A DNA stretch of 7,169 nt from Bacillota bacterium (GCA_023457875.1 JAEXBC010000035.1:1-7169); one strand, 5' to 3'; counted from the first letter of the stretch, positions 1 through 6,693 are shown. Program-made: numbers and translations. The notes: a model not told the origin generated them from the sequence alone.

Positions 1-564
1 GCATTAACCTCCCTTGGAAAGTTACTAAGATACACCATGAAGTGGGGAAAGCAGTTCGTTACTATTGAGCAAGAGATTGAATACATAAGGAATTATCTGG
101 CATTAATTAATCTTAGGTTTGACTATAAGATTATTTTAAGTATTAATATACCCCCGGATTTATTAGCACAGCACATTCCCAAGATGTCCTTGCAGCCCAT
201 TGTTGAAAATGCCATTTATCATGGAATAGAGGAACTAGCAGAAGATGCAACCATATATATTAAAGGAATGCGAGAAGGAGAGCTTTGTACGATTGAAATT
301 ATGGATTCAGGACTTGGAATGAATGAAGAGCAGCTTAGTAAATTGCAACGTAAGATAGCTGGTGAAATACCTGCTGAATGCTCATCAGGTAATGGGCTTG
401 GCCTAAAAAATGTACAAGATCGCATTACGATGGGTTTCGGTAAAGAGTATGGAATTAGTATTGTTTCTAAGGAGAAGTGTTATACCAAGGTGATCATCAG
501 GATACCTTATATTACCCACACTAATCACACTACCCATGAAGGAGGATGCATATGCAAAGATTAG
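1..564 (+). CDS. YesM-type sensor histidine kinase, C-terminal part (5' end outside window)
   Basis: The reading frame is open from base 1, so the gene starts upstream and only the last 187 residues are visible. Residues 1-45 match the segment after the phospho-accepting histidine in the HisKA_7TM/His_kinase (YesM, LytS-like) family, with an LLRYT motif followed by VTIEQEIEYIRNYL. A HATPase_c domain follows. Its N-box is SLQPIVENAIYHG (63-75, with E69 and N70), the G1 box is DSGLGM (102-107) and the G2 box is GNGLGLKNVQDRI (130-142). The histidine itself, the membrane segments and the sensor domain are not in the window. Family members autophosphorylate and pass phosphate to a YesN-like regulator, which is the next gene and overlaps by 13 bases. 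After the usual last strand (VIIRIP, 164-169) there is an unusual tail with HTNHTTH and CIC. The family call is strong. The signal sensed cannot be read; a sugar is inferred from the GH1 gene downstream. Confidence 0.93.
   Translation, partial: ALTSLGKLLRYTMKWGKQFVTIEQEIEYIRNYLALINLRFDYKIILSINIPPDLLAQHIPKMSLQPIVENAIYHGIEELAEDATIYIKGMREGELCTIEIMDSGLGMNEEQLSKLQRKIAGEIPAECSSGNGLGLKNVQDRITMGFGKEYGISIVSKEKCYTKVIIRIPYITHTNHTTHEGGCICKD
538..545 (+). promoter_or_regulatory. Ribosome binding site that sets the response regulator start
   Basis: GAAGGAGG lies inside the end of the kinase gene. It directly abuts the ATG at 546, which leaves no spacer, but sits 6 bases before the ATG at 552, which is near the optimum. 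The start at 552 is therefore preferred. The placement suggests translational coupling of kinase and regulator. Confidence 0.8.
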
Positions 565-2012
565 TCATAGTTGAAGATGAAAAGATGATACGTCAAGGGA
601 TTAATAGCATGGTAAGAAGATCGGGTATACCTATCGAAGAAATCATTGAATGTAGAAATGGTTTAGAAGCTTTAGATGTACTAAGAGAAAAAGAAGTAGA
701 TGTAGTCCTCACTGACATTAGGATGCCAAAGATGGACGGCATTAAGCTGGCAAAAGAAATAAGTTACATGGAAACGCCACCTAAGGTAGTGGTAATAAGC
801 GGTTATGATGACTTTTCATATGCAGTAGAAATCCTTAGAAGTGGGGCGAGAGACTATTTGCTAAAGCCCATTGAACGAGAGAAGTTAGTAGCCATACTAG
901 AAAAGATAGAAGAGGAAATTGTAGCGGAGCGCTCAAAAGTACAAGAACTCAGAGAAAAAGAAAATCTCCACCTCAAACATCAGCTCAAGTTATTTTTGTG
1001 TATGCCTACCTTAGAAAATTTAGAAGTACTCAAGCAGACGGATAACAATTATTTTAGTGAAAGGGTGTACTGGTTCTATTGTGTGAACCATCAGAAATGC
1101 CCATTAGATCAAGTCCAAGATAGCCTATTTTTGCCCAATATGGAGGGGCAGGATTTTTATATCATTTTTGATGAAATGGCTAAAGAACAGCTAGAAGGGA
1201 TATTAAAGGGTTTATACTATGGTGCAAGCTGTAAGCATCATGGAATAGAAGAAATAGAGACAGCCTATCAAGAAGCCATTAGGATAAGAAAGCTGGCTTT
1301 TTATAAGATAAAGGGGAAGGAGGCTGAAGAAGAAGGTGAAGTAGGGGATGGACAAAAGGAGATGACTATAGCCAGTCGCATTACTCAGCTTATAGGAACC
1401 AATCGCCTGAAGGAAGCAATCAAATTATTAGAACTATTTGAGTGCAGAGTGCAGCGGGGAGAAGTGAGTCAAAGGGCTTTTGAAGAAGTGATGGAAAGTC
1501 TATTAGTTCAAGTGAAGGAGACCTATAATAACGTTATTACTGTAGAAGATAGTGCTTATGTGCCATTAAGGACGATTTATTATTATGAAAATATTGAAGT
1601 CTATATCAAAAAAGTTGGTGGGTTTCTATCAGATATTCATAGTAAAATCAGTCAGGAATTTGAGGATTATAAAAATAAGCAAAAGATTCAAAAAGCCATT
1701 ACATACATTCAGGAGAACTATAGTAAAGATCTAAATATGGCAGTGGTTTCTAATTATATATCAATGAATTACTCTTTGTTCTCATTGGTTTTCAAGGAAT
1801 TTACAGGGATGAACTTTGTTAACTATGTCAAAAAGCTCCGAGTTGAGCGGGCTAAGGAATTACTTGCCTGCACGGATAAAAGGATTAATGAGATTAGTTT
1901 ATTGGTGGGTTATGAAAATGAAAAGCACTTTATGAAAGTGTTTAAATCAATCTATGGGGTTTCTCCTAGTGAATATCGAAAAAACATACAAGTAGGAAAC
2001 GTGTGCAAATAA
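552..2012 (+). CDS. YesN-type response regulator with receiver and AraC-family DNA-binding domain
   Basis: This is a cytoplasmic transcription factor of 486 residues, a normal length for YesN-like regulators. The receiver domain spans about 1-120. It has the acidic cluster E8-D9-E10, the phospho-acceptor D55 in LTDIRMPKMDG, S83 in VISGYDDF and K105 in LLKP, so all switch residues are present. A charged, probably coiled-coil segment follows (about 117-147). Next comes a long middle region (about 150-375) with no motif I recognise, including a glutamate-rich loop near 255-265. The C-terminal AraC-type double helix-turn-helix covers about 379-480 and has the signature region INEISLLVGYENEKHFMKVF with GVSPSEYRK. 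The start at 552 is chosen over 546 because of ribosome binding site spacing. It overlaps the kinase gene by 13 bases and lies 32 bases before GH1, so one transcript is likely. Phosphorylation by the kinase probably lets it activate sugar-use genes; the targets are inferred, with GH1 the simplest guess. Confidence 0.95.
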   Translation: MQRLVIVEDEKMIRQGINSMVRRSGIPIEEIIECRNGLEALDVLREKEVDVVLTDIRMPKMDGIKLAKEISYMETPPKVVVISGYDDFSYAVEILRSGARDYLLKPIEREKLVAILEKIEEEIVAERSKVQELREKENLHLKHQLKLFLCMPTLENLEVLKQTDNNYFSERVYWFYCVNHQKCPLDQVQDSLFLPNMEGQDFYIIFDEMAKEQLEGILKGLYYGASCKHHGIEEIETAYQEAIRIRKLAFYKIKGKEAEEEGEVGDGQKEMTIASRITQLIGTNRLKEAIKLLELFECRVQRGEVSQRAFEEVMESLLVQVKETYNNVITVEDSAYVPLRTIYYYENIEVYIKKVGGFLSDIHSKISQEFEDYKNKQKIQKAITYIQENYSKDLNMAVVSNYISMNYSLFSLVFKEFTGMNFVNYVKKLRVERAKELLACTDKRINEISLLVGYENEKHFMKVFKSIYGVSPSEYRKNIQVGNVCK

Positions 2013-2031
2013 GCGCGTATCATGCAGGATT

Positions 2032-2040
2032 AGGAGGTGA
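2032..2040 (+). promoter_or_regulatory. Strong ribosome binding site of the GH1 gene
   Basis: AGGAGGTGA is an almost perfect match to the anti-Shine-Dalgarno sequence and lies 4 bases before the ATG at 2045. It decides the start against the in-frame ATG at 2003, which overlaps the regulator gene and would add 14 residues unlike any GH1 N-terminus. Confidence 0.88.
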
Positions 2041-2044
2041 CAAA

Positions 2045-3409
2045 ATGGCGTTTAAAGATGACTTTGTTTGGGGCGCAGCAACGGCAGCATATCAGGTAGA
2101 GGGCGCAGCTTATGAGGCGGATAAAGGCTTAAATATCTGGGATGTATTCTCAAAGGAAACGGATAAGATATTTGATCAACAAACAGGAGAAGTAGCATGT
2201 GAGCAAGTACATCGTTATAAAGAAGATGTGCAAATCATGAAGCAACTGGGACTAAAAGCCTATCGTTTTTCAATCAACTGGGCACGGATTTTGCCTGATG
2301 GTGTAGGCCCTATTAGTGAGGCTGGTATTCAGTATTATAATCACCTTATTGATGAGCTCATAGCTAATGGTATTGAACCTTATTTAACACTCTATCATTG
2401 GGATTTGCCCTATGCGTTACATAAAAAGGGCGGCTGGTTAAATGAAGAAAGCGTGGCATGGTTTAGAGAATACGCCATGGTCATTGCACAGCATTTTTCT
2501 GACAGAGTAAAATTTTATTTTACATTTAATGAACCACAGTGTTTTATTTCATTAGGCTATTGCGAGGGCGAACATGCACCAGGTTTAAAGTATGGAAGAA
2601 GAGAGTATTTGCAAATTTGTCATAACGTTTTAAAGGCTCATGGAGCAGCTGTTTTAGCGCTAAGGGAGTATGCAAAGCAGCAAATTCAGATTGGTTTTGC
2701 ACCCACAGGCTCCTTTCCCTTCCCAGATACAGATAAGATAGAGGATGTTGAAGCAGCAAGAAAAGCCATGTTTGAAGATTTTGATACGGTAGAAGGTAGT
2801 ATGTGGCATGTGGCATGGTTAAGTGATCCTGTTATGCTAGGACATTATCCAGAAAAAGCTCTTGAAAAGTTTAAGGACTATTTACCTAAAATCACAGAAG
2901 AAGACATGGCACTTATTCACCAGCCCATTGATTTTTACGGACAGAACATATATAACGGCTTCAAAGTACGAGCAGGAAAAGATGGCAAAGCAGAAAGGGT
3001 AAAACGTTATGATGGTTTTCCAAAGACAGCAATAGACTGGCCTGTTACACCTGAATGTTTATATTGGATACCCAAGTTTTTGTATGAGCGTTATAAAAAA
3101 CCCATTTATATTGCAGAGAATGGGATGGCAGCAACAGATTGGGTTTGCCTAGATGGTAAAGTACATGATAGTTATCGAATAGACTTTTATCACCGCTACT
3201 TAAGGGAATTAAGAAAAGCAGCAAGTGAGGGCATAGACATTGCGGGCTACTTTGCTTGGTCTTTGATGGACAACTTTGAATGGTGTAAAGGGTATAGTGA
3301 GCGATTTGGAATGATTTTTGTAGACTTTCAGACACAACAGAGAATCATTAAGGATTCAGGATATTGGTATCGAGACGTTATTAGCTGTAACGGCGAAAAT
3401 CTAATATAA
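2045..3409 (+). CDS. GH1 family beta-glucosidase (unphosphorylated substrates)
   Basis: This is a complete 454-residue protein, typical for single-domain bacterial GH1 enzymes, with no signal peptide, so it acts in the cytoplasm. It should release glucose from cellobiose, short cello-oligosaccharides or aryl/alkyl beta-glucosides by a retaining mechanism. It starts with the family signature FVWGAATAAYQVEG. The acid/base is E163 in FTFNEP and the nucleophile is E358 in YIAENG. Sugar-binding residues seen are Q17, H118, N162, W405, E412 and W413. The loop FEWCKGYSERFG (411-422) has Glu412 where phospho-beta-glycosidases carry Ser, and E419 and F421 where they carry Lys and Tyr. This argues for free rather than 6-phospho sugars, and so for non-PTS import. 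The ATG at 2045 is chosen for its ribosome binding site. The gene is the third of the kinase-regulator-GH1 operon and is followed by a terminator. Beta-galactosidase or beta-fucosidase side activity is possible, as is common in GH1. Confidence 0.96.
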   Translation: MAFKDDFVWGAATAAYQVEGAAYEADKGLNIWDVFSKETDKIFDQQTGEVACEQVHRYKEDVQIMKQLGLKAYRFSINWARILPDGVGPISEAGIQYYNHLIDELIANGIEPYLTLYHWDLPYALHKKGGWLNEESVAWFREYAMVIAQHFSDRVKFYFTFNEPQCFISLGYCEGEHAPGLKYGRREYLQICHNVLKAHGAAVLALREYAKQQIQIGFAPTGSFPFPDTDKIEDVEAARKAMFEDFDTVEGSMWHVAWLSDPVMLGHYPEKALEKFKDYLPKITEEDMALIHQPIDFYGQNIYNGFKVRAGKDGKAERVKRYDGFPKTAIDWPVTPECLYWIPKFLYERYKKPIYIAENGMAATDWVCLDGKVHDSYRIDFYHRYLRELRKAASEGIDIAGYFAWSLMDNFEWCKGYSERFGMIFVDFQTQQRIIKDSGYWYRDVISCNGENLI

Positions 3410-3414
3410 GAAGA

Positions 3415-3457
3415 ATAGGCCTAGAACTAAGCAAAGAAGTTTTGGGTCTATTTTTAT
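3415..3457 (+). terminator. Rho-independent terminator after GH1
   Basis: A 14-base-pair stem can form between 3415-3428 (ATAGGCCTAGAACT) and 3438-3451 (AGTTTTGGGTCTAT), with three G-U wobbles and a 9-base loop. It is followed by a T-rich run (TTTTTATT). It starts 6 bases after the GH1 stop, which marks the end of the kinase-regulator-GH1 transcript. Confidence 0.82.
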
Positions 3458-3497
3458 TGCCACGTATTTCTAAAGTGCTTGTACCATGTTCTAAGGT

Positions 3498-3525
3498 TTG
3501 AAGCAATCCTTATATGGGGTATAAT
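3498..3525 (+). promoter_or_regulatory. Sigma-A-type promoter for the rhodanese lipoprotein gene
   Basis: A perfect -10 box TATAAT (3520-3525) is preceded by TTGAAG (3498-3503, 4 of 6 to the consensus -35) with a 16-base spacer. Transcription would begin near 3532 and leave a 5' untranslated region of roughly 138 bases before the chosen start at 3670. It lies after the GH1 terminator, so the lipoprotein gene is probably its own transcription unit. Confidence 0.55.
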
Positions 3526-3659
3526 AAACTCAAATCATTTATAAAATAGATTTCATGAATCTTAGTACATTATTCTAAAAGGCACATGAAAAAAGGTGTT
3601 GTGAAAACAGCTTTATATAAAGTAGCTCGATATATTGAAAATCAACAATTAAAAGCTTT

Positions 3660-3664
3660 GGAGG
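3660..3664 (+). promoter_or_regulatory. Ribosome binding site that sets the lipoprotein start
   Basis: GGAGG lies 5 bases before the ATG at 3670. The protein from 3670 begins with a classic lipoprotein signal peptide. The in-frame ATG at 3586 has only a weak AAGG upstream and would bury that signal. Confidence 0.8.
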
Positions 3665-3669
3665 AACTT

Positions 3670-4275
3670 ATGAGAAAAAACATTTTGATGGTCATAATGG
3701 GATTAGTTCTACTAGTGGGATGTGCAAAACAGCAGAATATAACCTTTGAGGCACAAATAGATTCTGTTAGTGACCAGAGTATTATGATTACCACTCATGA
3801 TGCTGTTGGATTTGATAAGGCAAGTGTAGGGATTAGCAAGGCGCAGGTAGAGGCGCCTTTGGCAGAGGGACAAAAAGTCAAGATTACGATTCACCCTGAA
3901 ATAAGAGAAAGCTATCCAATACAAGTGACTGCTACAAAAGTTGAAGTAATGAAGGCTGCCTATCAAGTGCTGACAGCAAAGGAGGCTAAGGCGGTAATGG
4001 ATCAAGACGAGTATGATACCATTTTAGATGTGCGTACTTTAGAAGAATACAATGAAGGACACATCGAAGGTGCCATACTCTTGCCTGATTATGAGATAAA
4101 GGAAAAAGCAGAGGAGCTCTTACCTGATAAGACGAAGACGATTCTCATATATTGTAGAAGCGGCAGGAGAAGTAAGGCTGCTGCGAAAGAACTTATTGAT
4201 ATGGGCTATACCAGTATATATGATTTTGGTGGGATTATCGACTGGCCATATGAAGTGGTTAAAGATTTGGAGTAA
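3670..4275 (+). CDS. Surface lipoprotein with rhodanese (sulfurtransferase) domain
   Basis: The protein has 201 residues. Residues 1-18 form a lipoprotein signal peptide: MRK, a hydrophobic stretch, then the lipobox LVGC with C18 as the lipidated residue. The mature protein should be anchored on the outer face of the membrane. Residues about 23-95 form a small beta-rich domain (pattern ITFEAQIDSVSDQSIMI ... KVKITIHPEI) that resembles DUF3221/YobA-like or OB-fold domains; this assignment is tentative. Residues about 98-200 are a single rhodanese domain with LDVRTLEEYNEGHIEGA (119-135), the active-site loop CRSGRRS (C162-S168) and a GG-I--WP motif near the end. The catalytic cysteine is present, so it is probably an active persulfide carrier or sulfurtransferase rather than a dead domain. 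The in vivo substrate is unknown. It sits between two glycosidase genes but has its own promoter, so a role in sugar use is not supported. Confidence 0.88.
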   Translation: MRKNILMVIMGLVLLVGCAKQQNITFEAQIDSVSDQSIMITTHDAVGFDKASVGISKAQVEAPLAEGQKVKITIHPEIRESYPIQVTATKVEVMKAAYQVLTAKEAKAVMDQDEYDTILDVRTLEEYNEGHIEGAILLPDYEIKEKAEELLPDKTKTILIYCRSGRRSKAAAKELIDMGYTSIYDFGGIIDWPYEVVKDLE

Positions 4276-4331
4276 GTAGATACTTATAACATTCTGCTTA
4301 GGTAAAAGGAATTCAATAGGTAATGTTGATA

Positions 4332-4379
4332 AAGTGGATATATGATTGGAATGGAAATAAAAGGTAAAGCAAGTGGATA
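4332..4379 (+). repeat. Two copies of AAGTGGATA upstream of GH3
   Basis: The 9-mer AAGTGGATA occurs at 4332-4340 and 4371-4379, 39 bases apart on the same strand. A third copy lies at 6685-6693. By eye I find no other copy in the window on either strand. The copies could be operator half-sites for a regulator, or chance in AT-rich DNA. They lie about 150-190 bases before the GH3 start. Confidence 0.35.
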
Positions 4380-4464
4380 GTAAGCTATGAGTCAATAAAC
4401 ATAATGGAGTATAGTAATTTTAATTGTATGATTTTTATGGTATGGTTTATGTAGTACTTTAAAA

Positions 4465-4492
4465 AGGTAGACACTTATGTAGAGACATACCT
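4465..4492 (+). promoter_or_regulatory. Inverted repeat just upstream of GH3
   Basis: AGGTA (4465-4469) and TACCT (4488-4492) are perfect complements. Inside them TATGT (4476-4480) can pair with ACATA (4485-4489) across a 4-base loop; the two pairings compete for the same TA. The element ends 33 bases before the GH3 ATG. It could be an operator or a small leader hairpin. The evidence is pattern only. Confidence 0.22.
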
Positions 4493-4525
4493 AAAGGGAA
4501 ATGTATAAAATGAACGAGGTGTAAA

Positions 4526-6550
4526 ATGGGCATAACAGAGATAATATCGGAATTAACCCTTCAAGAAAAGATGGACTTATTAACAGGAAAAGACATGTGG
4601 CGCACCGTAGAAATAGAGAGGCTAGGGATACCAAGTATTCGCGTATCTGATGGGCCACACGGTGTTAGAAAAGAATATCTAGATAGCAATGGAGAAAAGA
4701 AAACCTATGAAGCCGTGGCATTTCCAACAGCCTCAGCTTTAGCGAGTACCTGGAATACAGAGCTTATTTATGAAACAGGAAAGGCATTGGCAAAGGAATG
4801 TGCCCATTTAGAGGTAGATGTTTTGCTAGGGCCAGGAACCAATATAAAAAGAACCCCTGTATGCGGAAGAAACTTTGAATATTTTTCTGAGGATCCTCTT
4901 TTATCTGGTGAATTAGCAGCTGCCTATATAAAGGGCGTACAGGAGCTTGGTGTTGGCGTTTCGCTCAAGCATTTTGCAGCTAACAACCAAGAGGTGGACA
5001 GGCAGTGCATTAGTAGTGAGGTCAGTGAAAGAACCTTACGAGAAATCTATTTAAAACCCTTTGAAATAGCCATCAAAAAATCACAGCCTTGGACGGTTAT
5101 GTGCGCTTACAATAGGCTTAATGGCATCTATTGCAGCGAAAACGAGTGGTTGTTAAAGGACATTTTGCGAGATGAATTTGGATTTGAGGGAATCGTTGTT
5201 TCCGATTGGTGGGCAGTTCATAATAGGGCGAAAGCCTTAGCTGCATCCCTAGAACTTCAGATGCCTTATACCGAGCAGGCGTACACGGAACTCATGGCGG
5301 CCTACGAAAAAGGAGAAATTAACGAAAAGCAAATTGATGAGGCGCTAGAACGTTTACTTGGCTTTATTTTTAAGATACAAGAGATGAAAGCTAAACGTGA
5401 TACCACCTATCAGCTTGAACAGCAACGAGAGCTAGCGCAGCAAGTGGCACAAGAAGCCATTATACTACTTAAAAATGATGAAGATATCCTTCCCATTAAA
5501 AAGGATAAGGTTAAAAGTATAGCTGTTATTGGCAAGTGCGCCGAGACACCTATGATCCAAGGGGGAGGAAGTGCCTGTGTCAATCCTGAGAAGTTAGATA
5601 ATGCCTTAGAAAAAATCAAGGAATTAGCAGGTGATGAGATAGAAGTTTCCTTTAATGTAGGTTATTCTGTCTGGACACAGATACATGGCTCAGAATGGCT
5701 AGGTGAAGCTGTAACCTTAGCCAGTGAGAGTGATATGGCAATTGTTTTTGTGGCAAACAATGCGTTCATTGAAGCAGAATCCTTTGATAGATCTACCATA
5801 AAGCTAGCTCCGGATATTGAAAATATGATTATAAGAATTGCTAAGAGCAATCCTAATACAGTTGTTGTGGTGCAAGCAGGTGGCGCGATAGATATGTCTG
5901 CTTGGATTCATAAGGTAAAAGCGGTGGTATTTTCAGGATATGCAGGACAAGCTAGCGGGGTTGCTACAGCACAAGTACTATTTGGGCTTGTTAACCCAAG
6001 TGGAAAGACAGCAGAAACTTTTCCAATGTGTATAGAAGATACCCCAGCTTACGATTATTATCCAGGCAACGGCTTTGCAGTTGCCTATAAGGAAGAGTTA
6101 ATGGTGGGTTACAGGCATTATGATAGCGCTGAGAAAGAGGTATTATTCCCATTTGGTCATGGCTTATCTTACACCACCTTTGAATATGGCGACATCACCC
6201 TTTCCTCAGAAACAATAAAGGTTGGAGAACCGTTAACCGTTTCTATTAACATCAAAAATAGTGGGGACATAGCAGGAAAAGAAACCCTGCAGCTTTATGT
6301 AAGAGATGTTGTTTCTAGAGTGATTAGGCCTTACAAAGAGTTAAAGGGCTTTACAAAGCTTCATCTTGAGCCACAGGAGGAGAAGAAGGTTTCTTTTGTT
6401 CTTCAAGAGGATGCTTTTTCTTATTACAATATGAGCCTTAAGAAGTGGCATATAGAAGGTGGTACTTTTGAAATATTAATTGGTACCTCATCAAGAGATA
6501 TTAGAGCAAGCAAAAAACTTCGCATCATTAATCCACATGACTTTTCTTAG
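4526..6550 (+). CDS. GH3 family beta-glucosidase or related beta-glycosidase, cytoplasmic
   Basis: This is a complete 674-residue protein without a signal peptide. Family GH3 enzymes remove terminal beta-linked glucose, xylose or similar residues by a retaining mechanism. The N-terminal TIM-barrel domain (about 1-285) has VSDGPHGVR (40-48), GPGTNIKRTPVCGRNFEYFSEDP split over 102-124, KHFAANNQE (148-156) and the nucleophile D227 in GIVVSDWW. The alpha/beta sandwich domain (about 305-520) has GGGSACVNP (346-354) and an E416-x-E418-S-x-DR motif where the acid/base glutamate is expected; families usually have Gly where S419 stands. A fibronectin III-like domain closes the protein (about 560-668), preceded by the usual FPFGHGLSYT-F motif (541-552). 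No PA14 insert is present. The ribosome binding site GAGGTG (4516-4521) is 4 bases before the ATG. It probably works with the GH1 enzyme on imported beta-glucosides. The exact substrate, glucoside or xyloside, cannot be read from the sequence. Confidence 0.94.
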   Translation: MGITEIISELTLQEKMDLLTGKDMWRTVEIERLGIPSIRVSDGPHGVRKEYLDSNGEKKTYEAVAFPTASALASTWNTELIYETGKALAKECAHLEVDVLLGPGTNIKRTPVCGRNFEYFSEDPLLSGELAAAYIKGVQELGVGVSLKHFAANNQEVDRQCISSEVSERTLREIYLKPFEIAIKKSQPWTVMCAYNRLNGIYCSENEWLLKDILRDEFGFEGIVVSDWWAVHNRAKALAASLELQMPYTEQAYTELMAAYEKGEINEKQIDEALERLLGFIFKIQEMKAKRDTTYQLEQQRELAQQVAQEAIILLKNDEDILPIKKDKVKSIAVIGKCAETPMIQGGGSACVNPEKLDNALEKIKELAGDEIEVSFNVGYSVWTQIHGSEWLGEAVTLASESDMAIVFVANNAFIEAESFDRSTIKLAPDIENMIIRIAKSNPNTVVVVQAGGAIDMSAWIHKVKAVVFSGYAGQASGVATAQVLFGLVNPSGKTAETFPMCIEDTPAYDYYPGNGFAVAYKEELMVGYRHYDSAEKEVLFPFGHGLSYTTFEYGDITLSSETIKVGEPLTVSINIKNSGDIAGKETLQLYVRDVVSRVIRPYKELKGFTKLHLEPQEEKKVSFVLQEDAFSYYNMSLKKWHIEGGTFEILIGTSSRDIRASKKLRIINPHDFS

Positions 6551-6684
6551 GAGAGAATTTAAAAAGATTCTTTAGATAAAATGCCTGGTAAGTTGTTCTA
6601 AGACTTTAGGGGACGTAGCTGATTCATAGTCGATGTAGTATTGTTAAAAGAATGTGATGAACTTAAGGCTTCATGGAGTTAAAT

Positions 6685-6693
6685 AAGTGGATA
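6685..6693 (+). repeat. Third copy of AAGTGGATA, upstream of the last gene
   Basis: This copy has the same 9 bases as those at 4332 and 4371 and lies 41 bases before the ATG at 6735. Its end overlaps GATAAT (6690-6695), a 5-of-6 match to a -10 box, but no convincing -35 lies at the right distance. The remainder of the 6551-6734 spacer shows no clear terminator. Confidence 0.3.

Noticed and set aside
546..551. ATG at 546 as start of the response regulator
   Set aside because: The GGAGG signal abuts it with no spacer; the ATG at 552 has the normal 6-base spacing and gives a standard receiver N-terminus.
2003..2044. ATG at 2003 as start of the GH1 gene
   Set aside because: It overlaps the end of the regulator gene, lacks a ribosome binding site and adds 14 residues before the family-typical N-terminus.
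2544..3335. Antisense open frames inside GH1 (and similar ones in the other genes)
   Set aside because: They lie opposite strongly conserved enzyme motifs, have no ribosome binding sites and give proteins of unlikely composition.
3532..3669. Riboswitch or structured RNA in the lipoprotein leader
   Set aside because: I see only short weak inverted repeats such as GATTT/GAATC, no conserved riboswitch core and no leader terminator.
4120..4395. Antisense open frame across the end of the lipoprotein gene and the spacer
   Set aside because: Mostly opposite the rhodanese coding sequence, without a ribosome binding site or recognisable product.
4424..4454. Promoter for GH3 built from TTGTAT and a TATGTA-like -10
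   Set aside because: The -10 matches only three of six bases and other pairings have wrong spacing; not good enough to annotate.
6551..6620. Terminator after GH3
   Set aside because: Possible pairing of TCTTTAGA with TCTAAGA needs a bulge and a long loop, and no T-run follows.
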